Both the position numbers and the translations under genes were made by a program. Source: Propionibacteriaceae bacterium (GTDB lineage Bacteria > Actinomycetota > Actinomycetes > Propionibacteriales > Propionibacteriaceae). From it: a stretch of 64,000 nucleotides of DNA. Location: contig JAISAO010000032.1 in the NCBI GenBank assembly GCA_031266665.1, positions 1 through 64,000 on the forward strand. The letters run 5' to 3'. The stretch's first letter is position 1. The number at the start of each line of letters is the position of its first letter. Of the stretch, positions 1 through 10,472 are shown piece after piece. Under the pieces are notes generated by a model. The model was not told the DNA's origin, did no database searches, and saw nothing but the letters and a program-made list of their open reading frames with translations.

Positions 1-1292
1 AGAACACTTAGTAGAACCAGCGACTGGACGATCTGCCCGCCCGGGTTGCCGGATCGCACGACCACGACGTGGGCGATGAGGTTCGTTATGGCGACACAGG
101 ACAGCAGCAGCCCCAGATATCGGGCCGTCAGCCAAATCGAACCGGTGGACGCCGCCACTAGTATGAATGGTGGCAGGTACGCCCCGGCTGACAAGACCAA
201 GGCGATGACGTTCTGACGCAACGCCCACGGTCCTGGACGCAGCCCGATCAGGCGTTGCGACGGAGCCACCGAGTCAAACAGGCCACGCATAGATTGCGCC
301 GCCACACAGCCCAAAACCACGAATAGGGCGAGAGCGCAGGGCGACAATAAAAATTGAGCCTGGGGTGGCGCTTGGACCATACCCACAGCCGCCCCTAGGC
401 TGAAGATCAAGGCGACCATGGCGCTCGCCGTCACCATCGGCTGCCTCAGGGTGTATCGAAATTCCCCCCGGATGAGTGGGGCGCGGCCGGCGGCCGGCCA
501 CGGACAACGGATTGCCCGAGCGTTCAAACCGTAAATCTGAGCCGTCTCGGCGGCGACCATCAAGGCAACCGACACCAGTCCCAGAATTATGAAAAACAGA
601 ACATGGGGCACCACGACCACAGCGTTGAACAAATCCTGGACGAGAATGGGAACAACCATCAAGGCCAGCCACGAGGACCCCCCGTCCAGAACCATTGAGA
701 CCGAGGCCCAGATCTCGCCCACCACTAGGACCAGCCACAGCACCACCACCAGCGGCAGCCGCACGGAATTCCATTGGTCGCCCCGCCACACCACCGCCGC
801 CACCAATTTCGGCACCGCTATGACCATGACGCCGCAGGCGCAGGCCGACGCCACCACCGCGCCGGCTTGGCCGAAACTCTGGCCCAAGCCCACCAGGGCC
901 GAGACGGATGGTGTGGCCACGGCCGCCAGGCCCAGTCCGACGAATAGAGCTGTCGGCAGCCAGGTCAAAATCGACACGTCGCGCTTGGTCAATGGCAGAC
1001 AGAAGAGGGCCGACTCGGTGCGGCCCGACTTGTCCCGCGACAGGTCTCCGAACACCATAACGCCGCCGACGCCCAGCAGATCGAGCAGCGGCACGACGAA
1101 GATGTACAGGCGGGCTTCGCCGGCCGGCGCCATCTGAGATTCAAGGTAGGCCATTCGGGCCAAGAGCCCAATGGCAGTCGCCACCGCGACAACTATGGCC
1201 AGATAGACCGCCCACCGCCCGTGGCGCAGCCTGGAGGTGCCGGTCAGGCGTCTCAGCGCGAGGTCTGTCGTCCTTAAGGCCAGAGCGATCAT
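1..1292 (-). CDS. ABC-2-like exporter membrane subunit, partial (C-terminus outside window)
   Basis: An open frame runs without a stop from an ATG at 1292 down to the window edge, giving about 430 residues with no C-terminus. It is mostly hydrophobic, with a first membrane segment near residues 28-46 (around VYLAIVVAVATAIGLLARM) and many later ones, and no catalytic motif. The start overlaps the stop of the ATPase gene (ATGA), so the two are translationally coupled and almost certainly form one transporter. I infer a membrane subunit of an ABC exporter of the ABC-2 or ECF-like kind. The substrate cannot be told. Compact shadow frames on both strands between 274 and 1192 are not genes. Confidence 0.75.
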   Translation of the reverse strand, partial: MIALALRTTDLALRRLTGTSRLRHGRWAVYLAIVVAVATAIGLLARMAYLESQMAPAGEARLYIFVVPLLDLLGVGGVMVFGDLSRDKSGRTESALFCLPLTKRDVSILTWLPTALFVGLGLAAVATPSVSALVGLGQSFGQAGAVVASACACGVMVIAVPKLVAAVVWRGDQWNSVRLPLVVVLWLVLVVGEIWASVSMVLDGGSSWLALMVVPILVQDLFNAVVVVPHVLFFIILGLVSVALMVAAETAQIYGLNARAIRCPWPAAGRAPLIRGEFRYTLRQPMVTASAMVALIFSLGAAVGMVQAPPQAQFLLSPCALALFVVLGCVAAQSMRGLFDSVAPSQRLIGLRPGPWALRQNVIALVLSAGAYLPPFILVAASTGSIWLTARYLGLLLSCVAITNLIAHVVVVRSGNPGGQIVQSLVLLSV

Positions 1293-2050
1293 CGGGCGCC
1301 TGCTCTAGCGGCTCTCAGGGCCTGCTCGATATGCGACTCAAGCCTGGCCTGGCCCCCCAGGGCGACGACCGGCTGGTCGATCAAAACCCGCCCGTCGTGC
1401 AGTAGCATCACCCGGTCGGCCAGGCGCGAGGCGATGTCGAGGTCATGGCCGGCCACGATGCAAGTGTGACCCTGCTGTTTGAGGTCGGCCATCAGGCCTT
1501 CCAGCGCCCGGGCGGCGATGAAGTCCAAACCTATGAACGGCTCGTCCAAAATGATTAGCGCGGGGTCCGCCAGGAGCGCCGCGACGATCTGCGCCTTGCG
1601 CCGCGTGCCGAGGCTCAGGGCGGCCAGCGGGCGGCGCTGCGCCAGCGGCAGGTCGAGGGTCGAGGCCAGGTCCGCCACCCGGCCGTCGAATCCCGTCAGC
1701 CGTTCGCCGGCCGCCCGCTCGTGGGCCAGGCGGCAATAATTGAAATACTCCACGGCGGTGAACTCCAGCAGCAGGTCTTGGCTGGAGTCGGTGACGTAGC
1801 CGATGCCGGCGAAGGCTCCCGGGTCGCGTCGCAACAGATCTATATCCCGGTTCGTCACCGTCCCCGAGCATATATTATTATTGAGCCCCAACAGGGCGCG
1901 GACCAACGTGGTCTTGCCCGAGCCATTCGTGCCGATGAGCGACAAGAATTCGCCGCCTCCCAACTGAAAATCAATGGGGCCGAGGGTGAAGCCGCGATAG
2001 CGGACGGTCAAGTTCGACACCGCTAACAACGGATCACTGGTTTGACGCAC
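1289..2050 (-). CDS. ABC transporter ATP-binding protein
   Basis: ATPase of a two-gene ABC system; the next gene downstream (overlap ATGA) is its membrane partner. It shows Walker A (GTNGSGKTT), a degenerate signature (LSLGTRRKAQ) and Walker B (LIILDEPFIG). I take GTG 2050 as the start: the protein then begins just before the first conserved strand, and a TACAAT box lies six bases before the GTG, as expected for a leaderless mRNA. An upstream GTG/ATG near 2113 would add 21 residues of arginine-rich, family-atypical sequence and has no ribosome site. It is separated from araA by about 100 bases and is probably a separate transcript. Substrate unknown; the short single-domain form resembles drug or peptide exporters. 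Confidence 0.8.
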   Translation of the reverse strand: MRQTSDPLLAVSNLTVRYRGFTLGPIDFQLGGGEFLSLIGTNGSGKTTLVRALLGLNNNICSGTVTNRDIDLLRRDPGAFAGIGYVTDSSQDLLLEFTAVEYFNYCRLAHERAAGERLTGFDGRVADLASTLDLPLAQRRPLAALSLGTRRKAQIVAALLADPALIILDEPFIGLDFIAARALEGLMADLKQQGHTCIVAGHDLDIASRLADRVMLLHDGRVLIDQPVVALGGQARLESHIEQALRAARAGAR

Positions 2051-2154
2051 GGACCGATTGTAGGCGCAACGACCCGACCGCCTCACCGGTCGCGCGCCCT
2101 CCGCCCGGATCACCGGCCACGGCCCGACGACGGTCCGGCGGCCGACCTAACTGG

Positions 2155-3663
2155 TCACAGGCCGCGCTTGAGGCGGTAGTAGGCGGCGTTCCAGCGCAGT
2201 TCCTGGGCGAAGCCCCGCCGGGTGGTGGCGGCGTCGATCAACACCCACTCGACGCCGGCCATGGCGGCGAAACCGGCGAAGTGCTCCGCCGTGGCGGCGG
2301 TCGTCATAACGGTGTGGTGGGCGCCGCCGGCCTCCAACCAGCAGGCCGCCGAGGTGGCCAGGTCGGGGTCGGGCCGCCAGACCGCCCGGCCCACCGGCAG
2401 CCGGGGCATGGGCCCGTCCGCCGCCACCAGCTGGACCGTGTTGGCGGTCAGCCGGAAGCGCTCCCCCAGGTCGGTCAGGGAGACCACCAGGCCGGGGCCG
2501 GGGTCGGCCTCGAAGACCAGCCGGACCGGATCGTGGCGGTTACCGATGCTGAGGGGGTGGATCTCGAGCCTGGGACGGCTGGCGGTCAAGGAGGGGCAGA
2601 CCTCGAGCATGTGGGCCCCCAGGACGCGCTCGCGGCCGGGGACCAGGTTGTAGGTGTAGTCCTCCATCAGCGAGGCCCCGCCCTTGAGACCGTCCCCCAT
2701 GACCTTGGCCGCCCGCACCAGGACGGCGGTCTTCCAGTCGCCCTCGGCCCCGAAGCCGTAGCCGTCGGCCGTCAGCCGTTGCACCGCCAGGCCGGGGAGC
2801 TGTTCCAGCGCCCCCAGGTCCTCGAAGTTGGTGGTGAAGGCCTTCGCCTGGCAGTCCTCTAGGAAGTGGCGCAGGGCGATCTCCTGGCGGGCGGCGTAGA
2901 CCAGGGCGGCGTGACGCTCCCCGCCGGCGCCCAGTTCGGGCGCGACCTGGTAGAGGTCCTGGTACTGGACCGTCAGGTCCTCGGCCTCGGACTCCCCCAC
3001 CTGGGCCACGGCCAGGGCCAGGTCGTGGACGGCCTGGCTGTTGACCGTCACGCCGAAGACGTGCTCGGCCTCGACCTTGTCCCCCTCGGTCACCGCCACG
3101 TCACGCATGTTGTCGCCGAAGCGGACCAGGTTGAGCCGTCGGGTGTCCTGCCAGCCGATGGCCGCCCGCGCCCAGCAGTCGATCTGGGCGACCACCTCCA
3201 GTTGGCCGACGTGGCCCATCACCGTCGCCCGGGACAGGCCCAGCCGGGTGGCCAGGGCGGCGAACTCGCGGTCGCCGTGGGCCGACTGGTGCAGGTTCAT
3301 GAAGTCCATGTCGATGGTCGCCCAGGGCAGTTGGGCCTCGGCCTGGGTGTGGAGGTGGAGCAGCGGCTTGTCCAAGGTGTCCAGGCCGGCGATCCACATC
3401 TTGGCCGGGGAGAAGGTGTGCATCCAGGCGATCACCCCGACCACGGCGTCGTCGGCGTCAGCCTCCAGCATGGTGCGACGGATGGCCGCCTTGTCGGTCA
3501 GCGTCTCCCGCCAGACCACTTGGACGGGCAGCCGGGCCTGGTCCAACTGGCGGGCGATGGCCCGGGAGTCGGCCTCCACCTGGGCCAACACCTCCGGACC
3601 GTAGAGGCCTTGGGAACCGGTCAGGAACCAGACCTGGGGCTGGCCGGAGGTTGGGGCGGACAT
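2155..3663 (-). CDS. araA: L-arabinose isomerase
   Basis: Converts L-arabinose to L-ribulose, the first step of arabinose breakdown, in the cytoplasm with Mn2+. The 502-residue length matches the family (about 500). The metal and catalytic residues are in place: Glu in [11 protein letters not shown], Glu in [10 protein letters not shown], His in [12 protein letters not shown] and a C-terminal His in GGAHHTV. The start is the ATG at 3663, preceded by GGAG eight bases upstream; an open frame continues further but reads as low-complexity proline/arginine sequence. Last gene of the six-gene arabinose operon (chvE-mmsA-mmsB-araB-araD-araA). Opposite-strand open frames here are shadows. Confidence 0.96.
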   Translation of the reverse strand: MSAPTSGQPQVWFLTGSQGLYGPEVLAQVEADSRAIARQLDQARLPVQVVWRETLTDKAAIRRTMLEADADDAVVGVIAWMHTFSPAKMWIAGLDTLDKPLLHLHTQAEAQLPWATIDMDFMNLHQSAHGDREFAALATRLGLSRATVMGHVGQLEVVAQIDCWARAAIGWQDTRRLNLVRFGDNMRDVAVTEGDKVEAEHVFGVTVNSQAVHDLALAVAQVGESEAEDLTVQYQDLYQVAPELGAGGERHAALVYAARQEIALRHFLEDCQAKAFTTNFEDLGALEQLPGLAVQRLTADGYGFGAEGDWKTAVLVRAAKVMGDGLKGGASLMEDYTYNLVPGRERVLGAHMLEVCPSLTASRPRLEIHPLSIGNRHDPVRLVFEADPGPGLVVSLTDLGERFRLTANTVQLVAADGPMPRLPVGRAVWRPDPDLATSAACWLEAGGAHHTVMTTAATAEHFAGFAAMAGVEWVLIDAATTRRGFAQELRWNAAYYRLKRGL

Positions 3664-3722
3664 GGTGACTCCGTTCTGTCGGGCGGCCCGGGGGCCGGCG
3701 GCGGCTGGTGGTGGCCGGCGGT

Positions 3723-4442
3723 TCAATCGGCCGGGCGGGCGGTCGCCCCGGGGGCGCTTGGCCCATAGACGTTCTGGTAACGCTCGAACAGCCGGTCGAC
3801 AGCGGCCGGGTCGAGTGGCTTGGGGTCGCCCAGTTGGCGGGACAGGTGGACGACTTTGGCCACCTCCTCGCACATCACGGCCGCTTTCAGCGCCGCCTGA
3901 GCGTCGGTCCCGACGGTGAAGACGCCGTGGTTGGCCATCAGCACGGCCTTGGAGCGCGAGGCCGCCAGGGTCTGGACGATCCCCCGGCCGATCGAGTCGT
4001 CGCCGATCAGGGCGAAGGGGCCCACCGGGATGGCGCCGCCGAACTCGTCGGCCATCATGGTCAAGACGCAGGGGATGGGCTCGCGTCTGGCCGCCCAGGC
4101 GGTGGCGTAGGTCGAATGGGTGTGGACGACGCCGCCGACCTCGGGCATCAGGCGGTAGACGTGGGCGTGGGACAGGGCGTCCGAGCTGGCCGGCCGGTCG
4201 CCTAGCACCAGCCGGCCGTCCAGGTCGGTCACCACCATGGCCTCAGGGGTCAGCTCGTCGTAGGGCACGCCCGACGGCTTGACCACCATCAGGTCGGCCC
4301 CCGGCACCCGGGCGGAGACGTTGCCGGCCGTCCACACCACCAGCCGCCAGCGCAACAGCTCGGCGTGCAGCCGGGCCACCTCCTGGCGCAGCCGGTCGAT
4401 GGCGACGGCCACCTCGGGGGTGATGTCGGTCTTGTCGGTCAT
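3723..4442 (-). CDS. araD: L-ribulose-5-phosphate 4-epimerase
   Basis: Converts L-ribulose-5-phosphate to D-xylulose-5-phosphate, linking arabinose to the pentose phosphate pathway. Class II aldolase/adducin fold: TAGNVSARV near the N-terminus, phosphate-binding [10 protein letters not shown], metal ligands in [11 protein letters not shown] and the later histidine in [11 protein letters not shown]. The chosen ATG 4442 has AGGA eleven bases upstream and gives 239 residues, close to the E. coli enzyme. A longer frame to 4535 would only add charged sequence derived from a 15-bp tandem repeat. It lies between araB and araA, 59 bases before araA. Confidence 0.95.
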   Translation of the reverse strand: MTDKTDITPEVAVAIDRLRQEVARLHAELLRWRLVVWTAGNVSARVPGADLMVVKPSGVPYDELTPEAMVVTDLDGRLVLGDRPASSDALSHAHVYRLMPEVGGVVHTHSTYATAWAARREPIPCVLTMMADEFGGAIPVGPFALIGDDSIGRGIVQTLAASRSKAVLMANHGVFTVGTDAQAALKAAVMCEEVAKVVHLSRQLGDPKPLDPAAVDRLFERYQNVYGPSAPGATARPAD

Positions 4443-4516
4443 AGTGGTTGTCGTCCTTCCCGGGCCGGCCGGTGGCGCCTGGTCCCTTCGCCTCTTCGTC
4501 CAACGGTCCTCATCTG

Positions 4517-4546
4517 TCACTTCTCTGTCGCTCACTTCTCGGTCGC
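4517..4546. repeat. 15-bp tandem repeat in araB-araD spacer
   Basis: Two adjacent 15-base units (4517-4531 and 4532-4546) differ at one base (TCACTTCTCTGTCGC and TCACTTCTCGGTCGC). They sit in the 159-base spacer between araB and araD. No role is evident; the repeat may simply be slippage-derived. Confidence 0.7.
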
Positions 4547-4601
4547 TCCGGCCGGCGGTCGATCACGGCCTCAGCCCCAGACCTCAGTCGCTGTCCCACG
4601 G

Positions 4602-6212
4602 TCAGGTGTGCTCGACGGCGGCCCGCTCGACCGGCAGGGCGCGGCCGTGACGCTCCAAGAAGCTGGCGAAACCGGCCACGTCCGCCGCCTGGGGCGCGAC
4701 CGTCACCACCTCCCGGGAGGCGAAGACGCGGTCCAAGAAATCGGCCAGCGCCTGGTCGTCGCCGCCCGCCGCCAGCCGGCGGTACTGGGCCAGCAGGGCC
4801 ATGCCCCAGGCGCCGCCCTCGCCGGCCGCCCGGGCCACGGCCACCGGCCGGTCGAGGGCCGCCGCCACCAGTCGCTGGGCCACGTCGGCGGTCCTGAACA
4901 ACCCGCCCTGGGCTGTCCAGCGGTCGATCTCCACCCCCTCGGCCGCCATCCGGTCCAGCCCCAGGCGCAGCGTGGCCAAGGCGGCGTAGACCTGGACGCG
5001 CATGAAGTCGGCCAGCTCGAAGCGGCTGCCCGGGGTGCGCAGGAAGACCGGCCGGCCCTCGGCCAAACCGGCCAGGGGCTCGCCCGACAGGTAGTTGAAG
5101 GCCATCAGCCCGCCGCCGTCCGGAGCGCCCTCCAGGGCCTGCCCCAACAAGATGGCGAAAACCTTGTCCTGGTCCTGGTCGGCCCCGCCGGCGGCGGCGA
5201 ATTGGGCGAATAGCCGGCACCAGGCGTTCAACTCCGAGGCCCCGTTGTTGCAATGGGCCATGGCCGCCGGGTGGCCCTGGGGCGTCACCACCACGTCGAT
5301 GGCCTCGTCGGTGGTCACCAGCTCGCGTTCCAGCACCGCCGTGGCGAAGATGCTGGTGCCGATCGACAGGCTGCCCGTCCTAGGCGCGGTGGCGTTGGTC
5401 GCCACCAGGCCGGTCTGGGCGTCGCCCTCGGGCGGGCAGCACTCGATCCCGGGCTGGAGCCCGCCCGTCGGGTCGAGCCAGGCCGCCCCCTCGGCCGTCA
5501 GCCGCCCGGCCGGGGCCCCGGCCGGCAACACCTGGGGCAAGATGTCGGCCAACTCCCAGCCCGGCCGCGCCGGCCCCGCCAGCTCGGCGAAGCGGCGCAG
5601 GCAGCCCTGGTCCCAAGCCCCCCTCAGATCGAGCGGGAACATGCCCGAGGCGTCGCCCATCCCCAACACCCGCCGGCCGGTCAGGCGCTGGTGGACGTGG
5701 CCGGCCAAGGTGGTCAGGCAGTCGATCTGGGGAACGTGGTCCTCGCCGTCCAGGATGGCCTGGTAGAGATGGGCCACGCTCCAGCGCTGGGGGATGTGGC
5801 GGCCGAAGGCGGCGCTCAACTGGGCGGCGGCCCGGGCGGCGGTGGTGTTGCGCCAGGTCCTAAAGCCGACCAGTTGGCGGCCCTGACGGTCGAAGACCAG
5901 GTAGCCGTGCATCATGGCCGACACCCCGATGGCGCCGACCGTGGTCACCGCTTGGCCCCAGCGGCCGGCGACGTCTTGGGCCAGGTCGGCCTGGCAGGCG
6001 GCCAGCCGGTCCCACACCAGCTCCAGGGGGTAGGTCCAATAGCCGTCGACCAACTGGTTGTCCCACTCGGCCGCGCCGATCCCCCAGACCTGGCCCGACG
6101 GCCCGGCCAGGACGGCTTTGACCCTGGTCGAGCCCAATTCGATGCCCAGGGCGGTGTCCCCGGCGGCGATGGCTTGGGCCGGGTCCACCGGCTGCGTCTG
6201 ATGGTTCAACAT
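4602..6212 (-). CDS. araB: Ribulokinase (FGGY family)
   Basis: Phosphorylates L-ribulose with ATP. FGGY-kinase layout: N-terminal phosphate motif GIELGSTRVKAVLAG (about residues 23-37), central MMHGYLVFD region, TGSLSIGTSIF, and the C-terminal ATP-binding signature around QGGLFRTADVAQRLVAAAL followed by GEGGAWGMALLAQY. At 536 residues it belongs to the xylulokinase-like branch found with araA/araD in actinobacteria. The substrate is assigned from its place between the transporter genes and araD-araA; by sequence alone a xylulokinase could not be excluded. ATG 6212 is preceded by GAGGGAG. Confidence 0.9.
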   Translation of the reverse strand: MLNHQTQPVDPAQAIAAGDTALGIELGSTRVKAVLAGPSGQVWGIGAAEWDNQLVDGYWTYPLELVWDRLAACQADLAQDVAGRWGQAVTTVGAIGVSAMMHGYLVFDRQGRQLVGFRTWRNTTAARAAAQLSAAFGRHIPQRWSVAHLYQAILDGEDHVPQIDCLTTLAGHVHQRLTGRRVLGMGDASGMFPLDLRGAWDQGCLRRFAELAGPARPGWELADILPQVLPAGAPAGRLTAEGAAWLDPTGGLQPGIECCPPEGDAQTGLVATNATAPRTGSLSIGTSIFATAVLERELVTTDEAIDVVVTPQGHPAAMAHCNNGASELNAWCRLFAQFAAAGGADQDQDKVFAILLGQALEGAPDGGGLMAFNYLSGEPLAGLAEGRPVFLRTPGSRFELADFMRVQVYAALATLRLGLDRMAAEGVEIDRWTAQGGLFRTADVAQRLVAAALDRPVAVARAAGEGGAWGMALLAQYRRLAAGGDDQALADFLDRVFASREVVTVAPQAADVAGFASFLERHGRALPVERAAVEHT

Positions 6213-6247
6213 GGTTCGCTCCCTCTCATTGGCCCACTGTCACTGAC

Positions 6248-7465
6248 TCACTGGCCGCCGGCCGCCCGGCGTTTGTTGAATAGGTCGAAGGCCACGGCCA
6301 ACAGCAGGATGCCGCCTTTGACCACCGGCTGGATGCCTTGGGAGACGCCCATCAGCTGCATGCCGTTGGACATCACGGCCATGATAAGTCCGCCCACCAT
6401 GGCCCCGCCGATGCGGCCGATGCCGCCGGTGGTGGAGGCCCCGCCGATGAAGCAGGCGGCGATGGCGTCCAACTCGAAGCCGTTGCCGGCCGCCGGCTGG
6501 GCGGCGTTCATGCGTGAGGAGTAGACCACCCCGGCCACCGCCGACAGGAAACCCATATTGACGAAGCACCAGAAGGTGACCCACTTGACCTTGACCCCGG
6601 ACAGCCGGGCGGCGGCGACGTTGCCGCCGATGGCGTAGATGTGGCGTCCGAAGGCGGTCTTGGACATGACCAGGCCGTAGACCATGATCAAGACGGCCAG
6701 CAGGATGAGGATGACGGGCAGGCCGCGATAGGTCGAGATCTGCCAGGCGAAGGCCATCGCCAGCACCGCCACCAAGACGATCTGGCCGATGAAGACCGGC
6801 AGCGGGGCGACCTCCTGGCCGTACTTCAACTGGCCCTGGCGCGAGCGCCACTGGGCGAAGGCGAAGCCGACGGCGGCCAGGCCGAAGACCACCAAGGTGA
6901 AGACGTCGCGGCCGTGGCCGCCCAGCAGGCCGTTGAGGAAGCCGTTGGCGATCTTGTAGTAGGTGCCGCCGAAGGGGCCCAAGGAGATGTAGTTCAAGGT
7001 CAGCTGGGCCAGGCCGCGGAAGATCAACATGCCGCCCAGCGAGACGATGAACCCGGGGATGCCGACCACGGCCACCCAGAAGCCCTGCCAGGCGCCGACC
7101 AGCAGGCCGACCAGCAGCGCCCCCAGCACGGCCACCCACCAGGGGAAGCCCTGGCGGGCCACCAGCACGGCGGCCACGGCCCCGGTCAAGGCGATGACCG
7201 AGCCGACGGACAAGTCGATCTGGGCCAGCACGATGACCATCAACATGCCGATGGCCAAGATCAAGACGTAGGAGTATTGCAGCACCAGGTTGGTCAGGTT
7301 GGCCGGCGATAGGAAACTAGAGTTGATGGCGGCGAAGACCACCACGACGACGCCGAAGGCCAGCAGGATTCCATTGGTCCTCAGATTGTCGAGGAAGTAG
7401 CGGCCCAGGCCCTGCCGCGTGGAGGCCGCTGCGACGGCTGGGGCCGGGACGGTTGACTGGCTCAT
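6248..7465 (-). CDS. mmsB: Monosaccharide ABC transporter permease
   Basis: Membrane subunit of a CUT2 monosaccharide importer (GguB/MmsB/XylH type), 405 residues with about ten hydrophobic segments. Family signatures include [42 protein letters not shown] and [20 protein letters not shown]. The ATG at 7465 overlaps the mmsA stop (ATGA), which fixes the start; the longer open frame to 7753 lies inside mmsA and is not used. With mmsA and chvE it should import L-arabinose, to judge from the araBDA genes downstream. Confidence 0.94.
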   Translation of the reverse strand: MSQSTVPAPAVAAASTRQGLGRYFLDNLRTNGILLAFGVVVVVFAAINSSFLSPANLTNLVLQYSYVLILAIGMLMVIVLAQIDLSVGSVIALTGAVAAVLVARQGFPWWVAVLGALLVGLLVGAWQGFWVAVVGIPGFIVSLGGMLIFRGLAQLTLNYISLGPFGGTYYKIANGFLNGLLGGHGRDVFTLVVFGLAAVGFAFAQWRSRQGQLKYGQEVAPLPVFIGQIVLVAVLAMAFAWQISTYRGLPVILILLAVLIMVYGLVMSKTAFGRHIYAIGGNVAAARLSGVKVKWVTFWCFVNMGFLSAVAGVVYSSRMNAAQPAAGNGFELDAIAACFIGGASTTGGIGRIGGAMVGGLIMAVMSNGMQLMGVSQGIQPVVKGGILLLAVAFDLFNKRRAAGGQ

Positions 7466-9066
7466 CGGAGGGTTTCTTTCTCTTCGGTCATGCGTTCCAT
7501 GAGGCTTTCCTGGGTGGCTTGGTCGGCCGACACTTGGCCGGTGATCCGGCCGAAGGACAAGGTGTAGACGCGGTCGCACAGCCCGATGATCTCGGGCAGT
7601 TCGGACGAGATCACGATCACGGCCTTGCCCTCGGCCGCCAATTGATTGATCAGGCTGTAGATCTCGAACTTGGCCCCGACGTCGATCCCCCGGGTGGGCT
7701 CGTCCAAGATGAGCACGTCCGGGCCCGTGAACAACCACTTCGATAGAACACATTTCTGTTGGTTGCCGCCGGACAACTTGTTGACGTTGTACAACACCGA
7801 GGGGGTGCGGATGTTGAGCTTGGCGCGATACTCCTCGGCCACTTTGAGTTGTTCGTTGCCGTTGATCCAGCCCAGTTTGGACATCAGCTTGCCCAGGCCG
7901 GCCGCCGTGATGTTGTCGGAGATGGTGGCCAACAGGTTGAGGCCGTACCGTTTGCGGTCCTCGGAGACGTAGGCCAGGCCGTGTCCGATGGCGTCGGCCA
8001 CGGTTTTGAGCTCGACTTCTTGGCCGTCCTTGAACACCCGTCCCGAGATGTCGCGGCCGTAGGACTGGCCGAATAGGCTCATGGCCAGTTCGGTCCGCCC
8101 GGCCCCCATCAGCCCGGCGATGCCGACCACCTCGCCGGCGCGGACGTTGAGGCTGGCGTGGTCCACGATCACCCGGCCGGGCTGGGTGGGGTGGTGGACG
8201 GTCCAGTCCTCGACCCGTAGGACCTCGCGGCCGATGACGGCCTGGCGGGGCGGGAAGCGGGCCTCCAGGTCGCGGCCGACCATGCCCCGGATGAGGCGTT
8301 CCTGGGTGGCCTGGGGGTCGGACATGTCCAGGGTCTCGATGGTCTGGCCGTCGCGCAGCACAGTGGTGGTGTCGGCGCTGGCCATGATCTCGCCCAGCTT
8401 GTGCGAGATCATGATGCAGGTGATGCCCTGGGCTTGGAGTTGGCGCATCAGGTCTAGCAGGTGGGCCGAGTCGGTGTCGTTGAGGGCGGCCGTGGGCTCG
8501 TCCAAGATCAACAGCTTGACCTCTTTGGACAAGGCCTTGGCGATCTCCACCAGTTGCTGCTTGCCGACGCCGATCTGGTTGATCGGCGTGGTCGGGTTCT
8601 CGTGCAGCCCGACCCGGCGCATCAGGGCGGCGGCCTCGGCGTTGGTCCGGTTCCAGTCGATCAGCCGGCTCTGGCTCAAACGCTCATTGCCCAAGAAGAT
8701 GTTCTCGGCGATGGACAGGAAGGGTGACAGGGCCAGTTCCTGGTGGATGATGACGATGCCCAGCCGCTCGCTGTCGTTGATGGAGTGGAAGCGGGCCTCG
8801 TGGCCGTCGAAGACGATCTGGCCCTCGTAGCTGCCGGCCGGGTGGACGCCGGACAAAACCTTCATCAGGGTTGACTTACCGGCCCCGTTCTCGCCGCAGA
8901 TGGCGTGGATTTCACCTAGGCTAACGGTCAGGTTGACGTCGCGCAGGGCGACCACGCCGGGGAATCGTTTGGTGATGGCGCGCATCTCCAAGATGGGGCC
9001 TGCGGCCACTTCGCCGTCGGCCGGGGGCCGGCCGGACGGCAGCGGGGCCAAGTCTGTCTCCAGCAC
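7462..9066 (-). CDS. mmsA: Monosaccharide ABC transporter ATP-binding protein
   Basis: Double-domain ATPase of a CUT2 sugar importer, about 534 residues. The first ABC domain has Walker [10 protein letters not shown] (residues 58-66) and [11 protein letters not shown]. The second has a degenerate nucleotide loop ([10 protein letters not shown]), the signature LSGGNQQK and [14 protein letters not shown], typical of GguA/MmsA/XylG. I prefer GTG 9066 because GGAGAG lies five bases before it; the ATG at 9084 has no good ribosome site. It overlaps mmsB by four bases. Confidence 0.93.
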   Translation of the reverse strand: MLETDLAPLPSGRPPADGEVAAGPILEMRAITKRFPGVVALRDVNLTVSLGEIHAICGENGAGKSTLMKVLSGVHPAGSYEGQIVFDGHEARFHSINDSERLGIVIIHQELALSPFLSIAENIFLGNERLSQSRLIDWNRTNAEAAALMRRVGLHENPTTPINQIGVGKQQLVEIAKALSKEVKLLILDEPTAALNDTDSAHLLDLMRQLQAQGITCIMISHKLGEIMASADTTTVLRDGQTIETLDMSDPQATQERLIRGMVGRDLEARFPPRQAVIGREVLRVEDWTVHHPTQPGRVIVDHASLNVRAGEVVGIAGLMGAGRTELAMSLFGQSYGRDISGRVFKDGQEVELKTVADAIGHGLAYVSEDRKRYGLNLLATISDNITAAGLGKLMSKLGWINGNEQLKVAEEYRAKLNIRTPSVLYNVNKLSGGNQQKCVLSKWLFTGPDVLILDEPTRGIDVGAKFEIYSLINQLAAEGKAVIVISSELPEIIGLCDRVYTLSFGRITGQVSADQATQESLMERMTEEKETLR

Positions 9067-9195
9067 TTGATCTCTCCAAACCATTCGTCGTGATGAGTCG
9101 TCCTCGGGCCGCCCGGCCGGGTCCGGGGTGGGGCCGCCTCGAGGGCGCCGCCCCTCTCCCGTGCCCCGCCCCGGACCAGCTAGGCGGCCGGTTGG

Positions 9196-10353
9196 TCACT
9201 GACCGGCTTCGACCTGGGCCGCGGTGTAGTAGCCGGATTCAACCAGCAAAGGTGTGATGTCTTCCTTGTTGACCGTGTCGACTTCCAGCAGGTAGCTGGG
9301 CACGACCTTGACGCCGTTCTCATAGGTCTCGGTGTCGTTGGCGGTCGGCTGCTTGTCCTCCAGGTAGGCCTGGGCGGCGATGACAGCCTGGTCGGCCAGT
9401 TTGCGAGTGTCCTTGAAGACGGTCGAGAACTGGACGTCGTCGTTGATCAGCTTGACCGAGGCGATCTCGGCGTCCTGGCCGGTGACGACCGGCAGGCCCT
9501 GGGCCAGATTGGGACCCAGACCGACGCCCTGGAGGGCCGTGATGATGCCGCGCGAGATGCCGTCGAAGGGGCTGAGGACGCCGGCCAGGCCCTCGCCGTT
9601 GCCGCCGTAGGTAGAAGTCAGCAGGTTCTCCATCCGAGTCTGGGCGCCCTCCTGGGACCAGCGCATGATGGCGCAGGTGGCGAAATCGGTCTGGCCCGAC
9701 TTGACCTGCAAGGTGCCGGCGTCGATGTAGGGCTGGAGGGTGTCCATGGCGCCGTTGAAGAAGAAGGTGGCGTTGTTGTCGTCGGCCGAGCCGGCGAACA
9801 ACTCGATGTTGAAGGGGCCGGCCGGGGCGTCGGCCGCCGGCTTACCCTCTTTGTCGGTCAGTTTGAGGCCGTAGAGCAAGGAGTTGGCCTGGGCCACGCC
9901 GACCTTGTAGTTGTCGAAGGTGACATAGAAATCGACGTTGGCGGAGTTGCGGATCAGGCGGTCGTAGGCGATCACCTTGATGCCGGCGGCGGCCGCCGCC
10001 TCCAACTGGCTGGTCAGGGCCGTGCCGTCGATCGAGGCGATAATGAGCAGCTTCTCGCCCTGGGTGATCATCTGGTCGATCTGCTGGGTCTGGGTCGGGA
10101 TGTCGTCGTTGGCGAACTGCAGGTCGACCGTGTAGCCGAGGGCTTCCAAACCCTCCTTGACGGCCTGGCCGTCGGCGATCCAACGCTCGGAGGTTTGGGT
10201 CGGCATGGCCACGCCGATGGTGATGGACTCGGCGTCGCCGGCCGGGACGGACTCGGCGTCGTCGCCGGATCCCGCGCCGGAGCCGCCGCAGGCGGCCATG
10301 GACAAGGTCAGCGCCGCGCCCAAGGCGATGCTGGCGAGCGAGCGGAACTTCAT
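9196..10353 (-). CDS. chvE: Sugar-binding lipoprotein of monosaccharide ABC transporter
   Basis: Periplasmic-type binding protein (ChvE/XylF family) anchored as a lipoprotein. The signal peptide ends in the lipobox LSMAAC, with Cys22 as the lipidated residue. The mature chain shows the type I fold: TIGVAMPTQTSERW, repeated segments with DG/ID sugar-contact positions, and VTGQDAEIASVKLI near the hinge. ATG 10353 has AGGAG eight bases upstream; the longer open frame to 10458 would run through the promoter and operator and is rejected. First and probably most expressed gene of the arabinose operon. Confidence 0.94.
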   Translation of the reverse strand: MKFRSLASIALGAALTLSMAACGGSGAGSGDDAESVPAGDAESITIGVAMPTQTSERWIADGQAVKEGLEALGYTVDLQFANDDIPTQTQQIDQMITQGEKLLIIASIDGTALTSQLEAAAAAGIKVIAYDRLIRNSANVDFYVTFDNYKVGVAQANSLLYGLKLTDKEGKPAADAPAGPFNIELFAGSADDNNATFFFNGAMDTLQPYIDAGTLQVKSGQTDFATCAIMRWSQEGAQTRMENLLTSTYGGNGEGLAGVLSPFDGISRGIITALQGVGLGPNLAQGLPVVTGQDAEIASVKLINDDVQFSTVFKDTRKLADQAVIAAQAYLEDKQPTANDTETYENGVKVVPSYLLEVDTVNKEDITPLLVESGYYTAAQVEAGQ

Positions 10354-10444
10354 TCGGATTCTCCTGTTCTGAGACGTCTGAGACAGGCGCCGTTGCCCTG
10401 GACGGCTGTCGCCGCCAAAACACTGCACCGTGTCGGCGGTCTTT

Positions 10445-10472
10445 ATGTTAGCGCTCACATCGCTGCCGTCAA
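10445..10472 (-). promoter_or_regulatory. chvE promoter with overlapping LacI-type operator
   Basis: On the minus strand TTGACG (10467-10472) and TAACAT (10445-10450) are separated by 16 bases, a plausible -35/-10 pair. The 16-base near-palindrome ATGTTAGCGCTCACAT (10445-10460) covers the -10 and part of the spacer. Its centre AGCGCT and outer ATGT/ACAT arms match the usual LacI/GalR-family operator shape. A bound repressor would block RNA polymerase, so sugar induction of chvE-mmsAB-araBDA is likely. The regulator is unknown; the LacI-family gene at 59771 is a candidate, but it sits beside another transporter. Confidence 0.75.

Noticed and set aside
274-1192. Several open frames on both strands at the left edge
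   Set aside because: They are shadows of the membrane-protein frame that is open from 1292 to the window edge; their composition is Gly/Arg-rich and without motifs.
2222-6524. Long plus-strand open frames opposite araA, araD and araB
   Set aside because: GC-rich antisense frames without ribosome sites or domains; the minus-strand enzymes account for the region.
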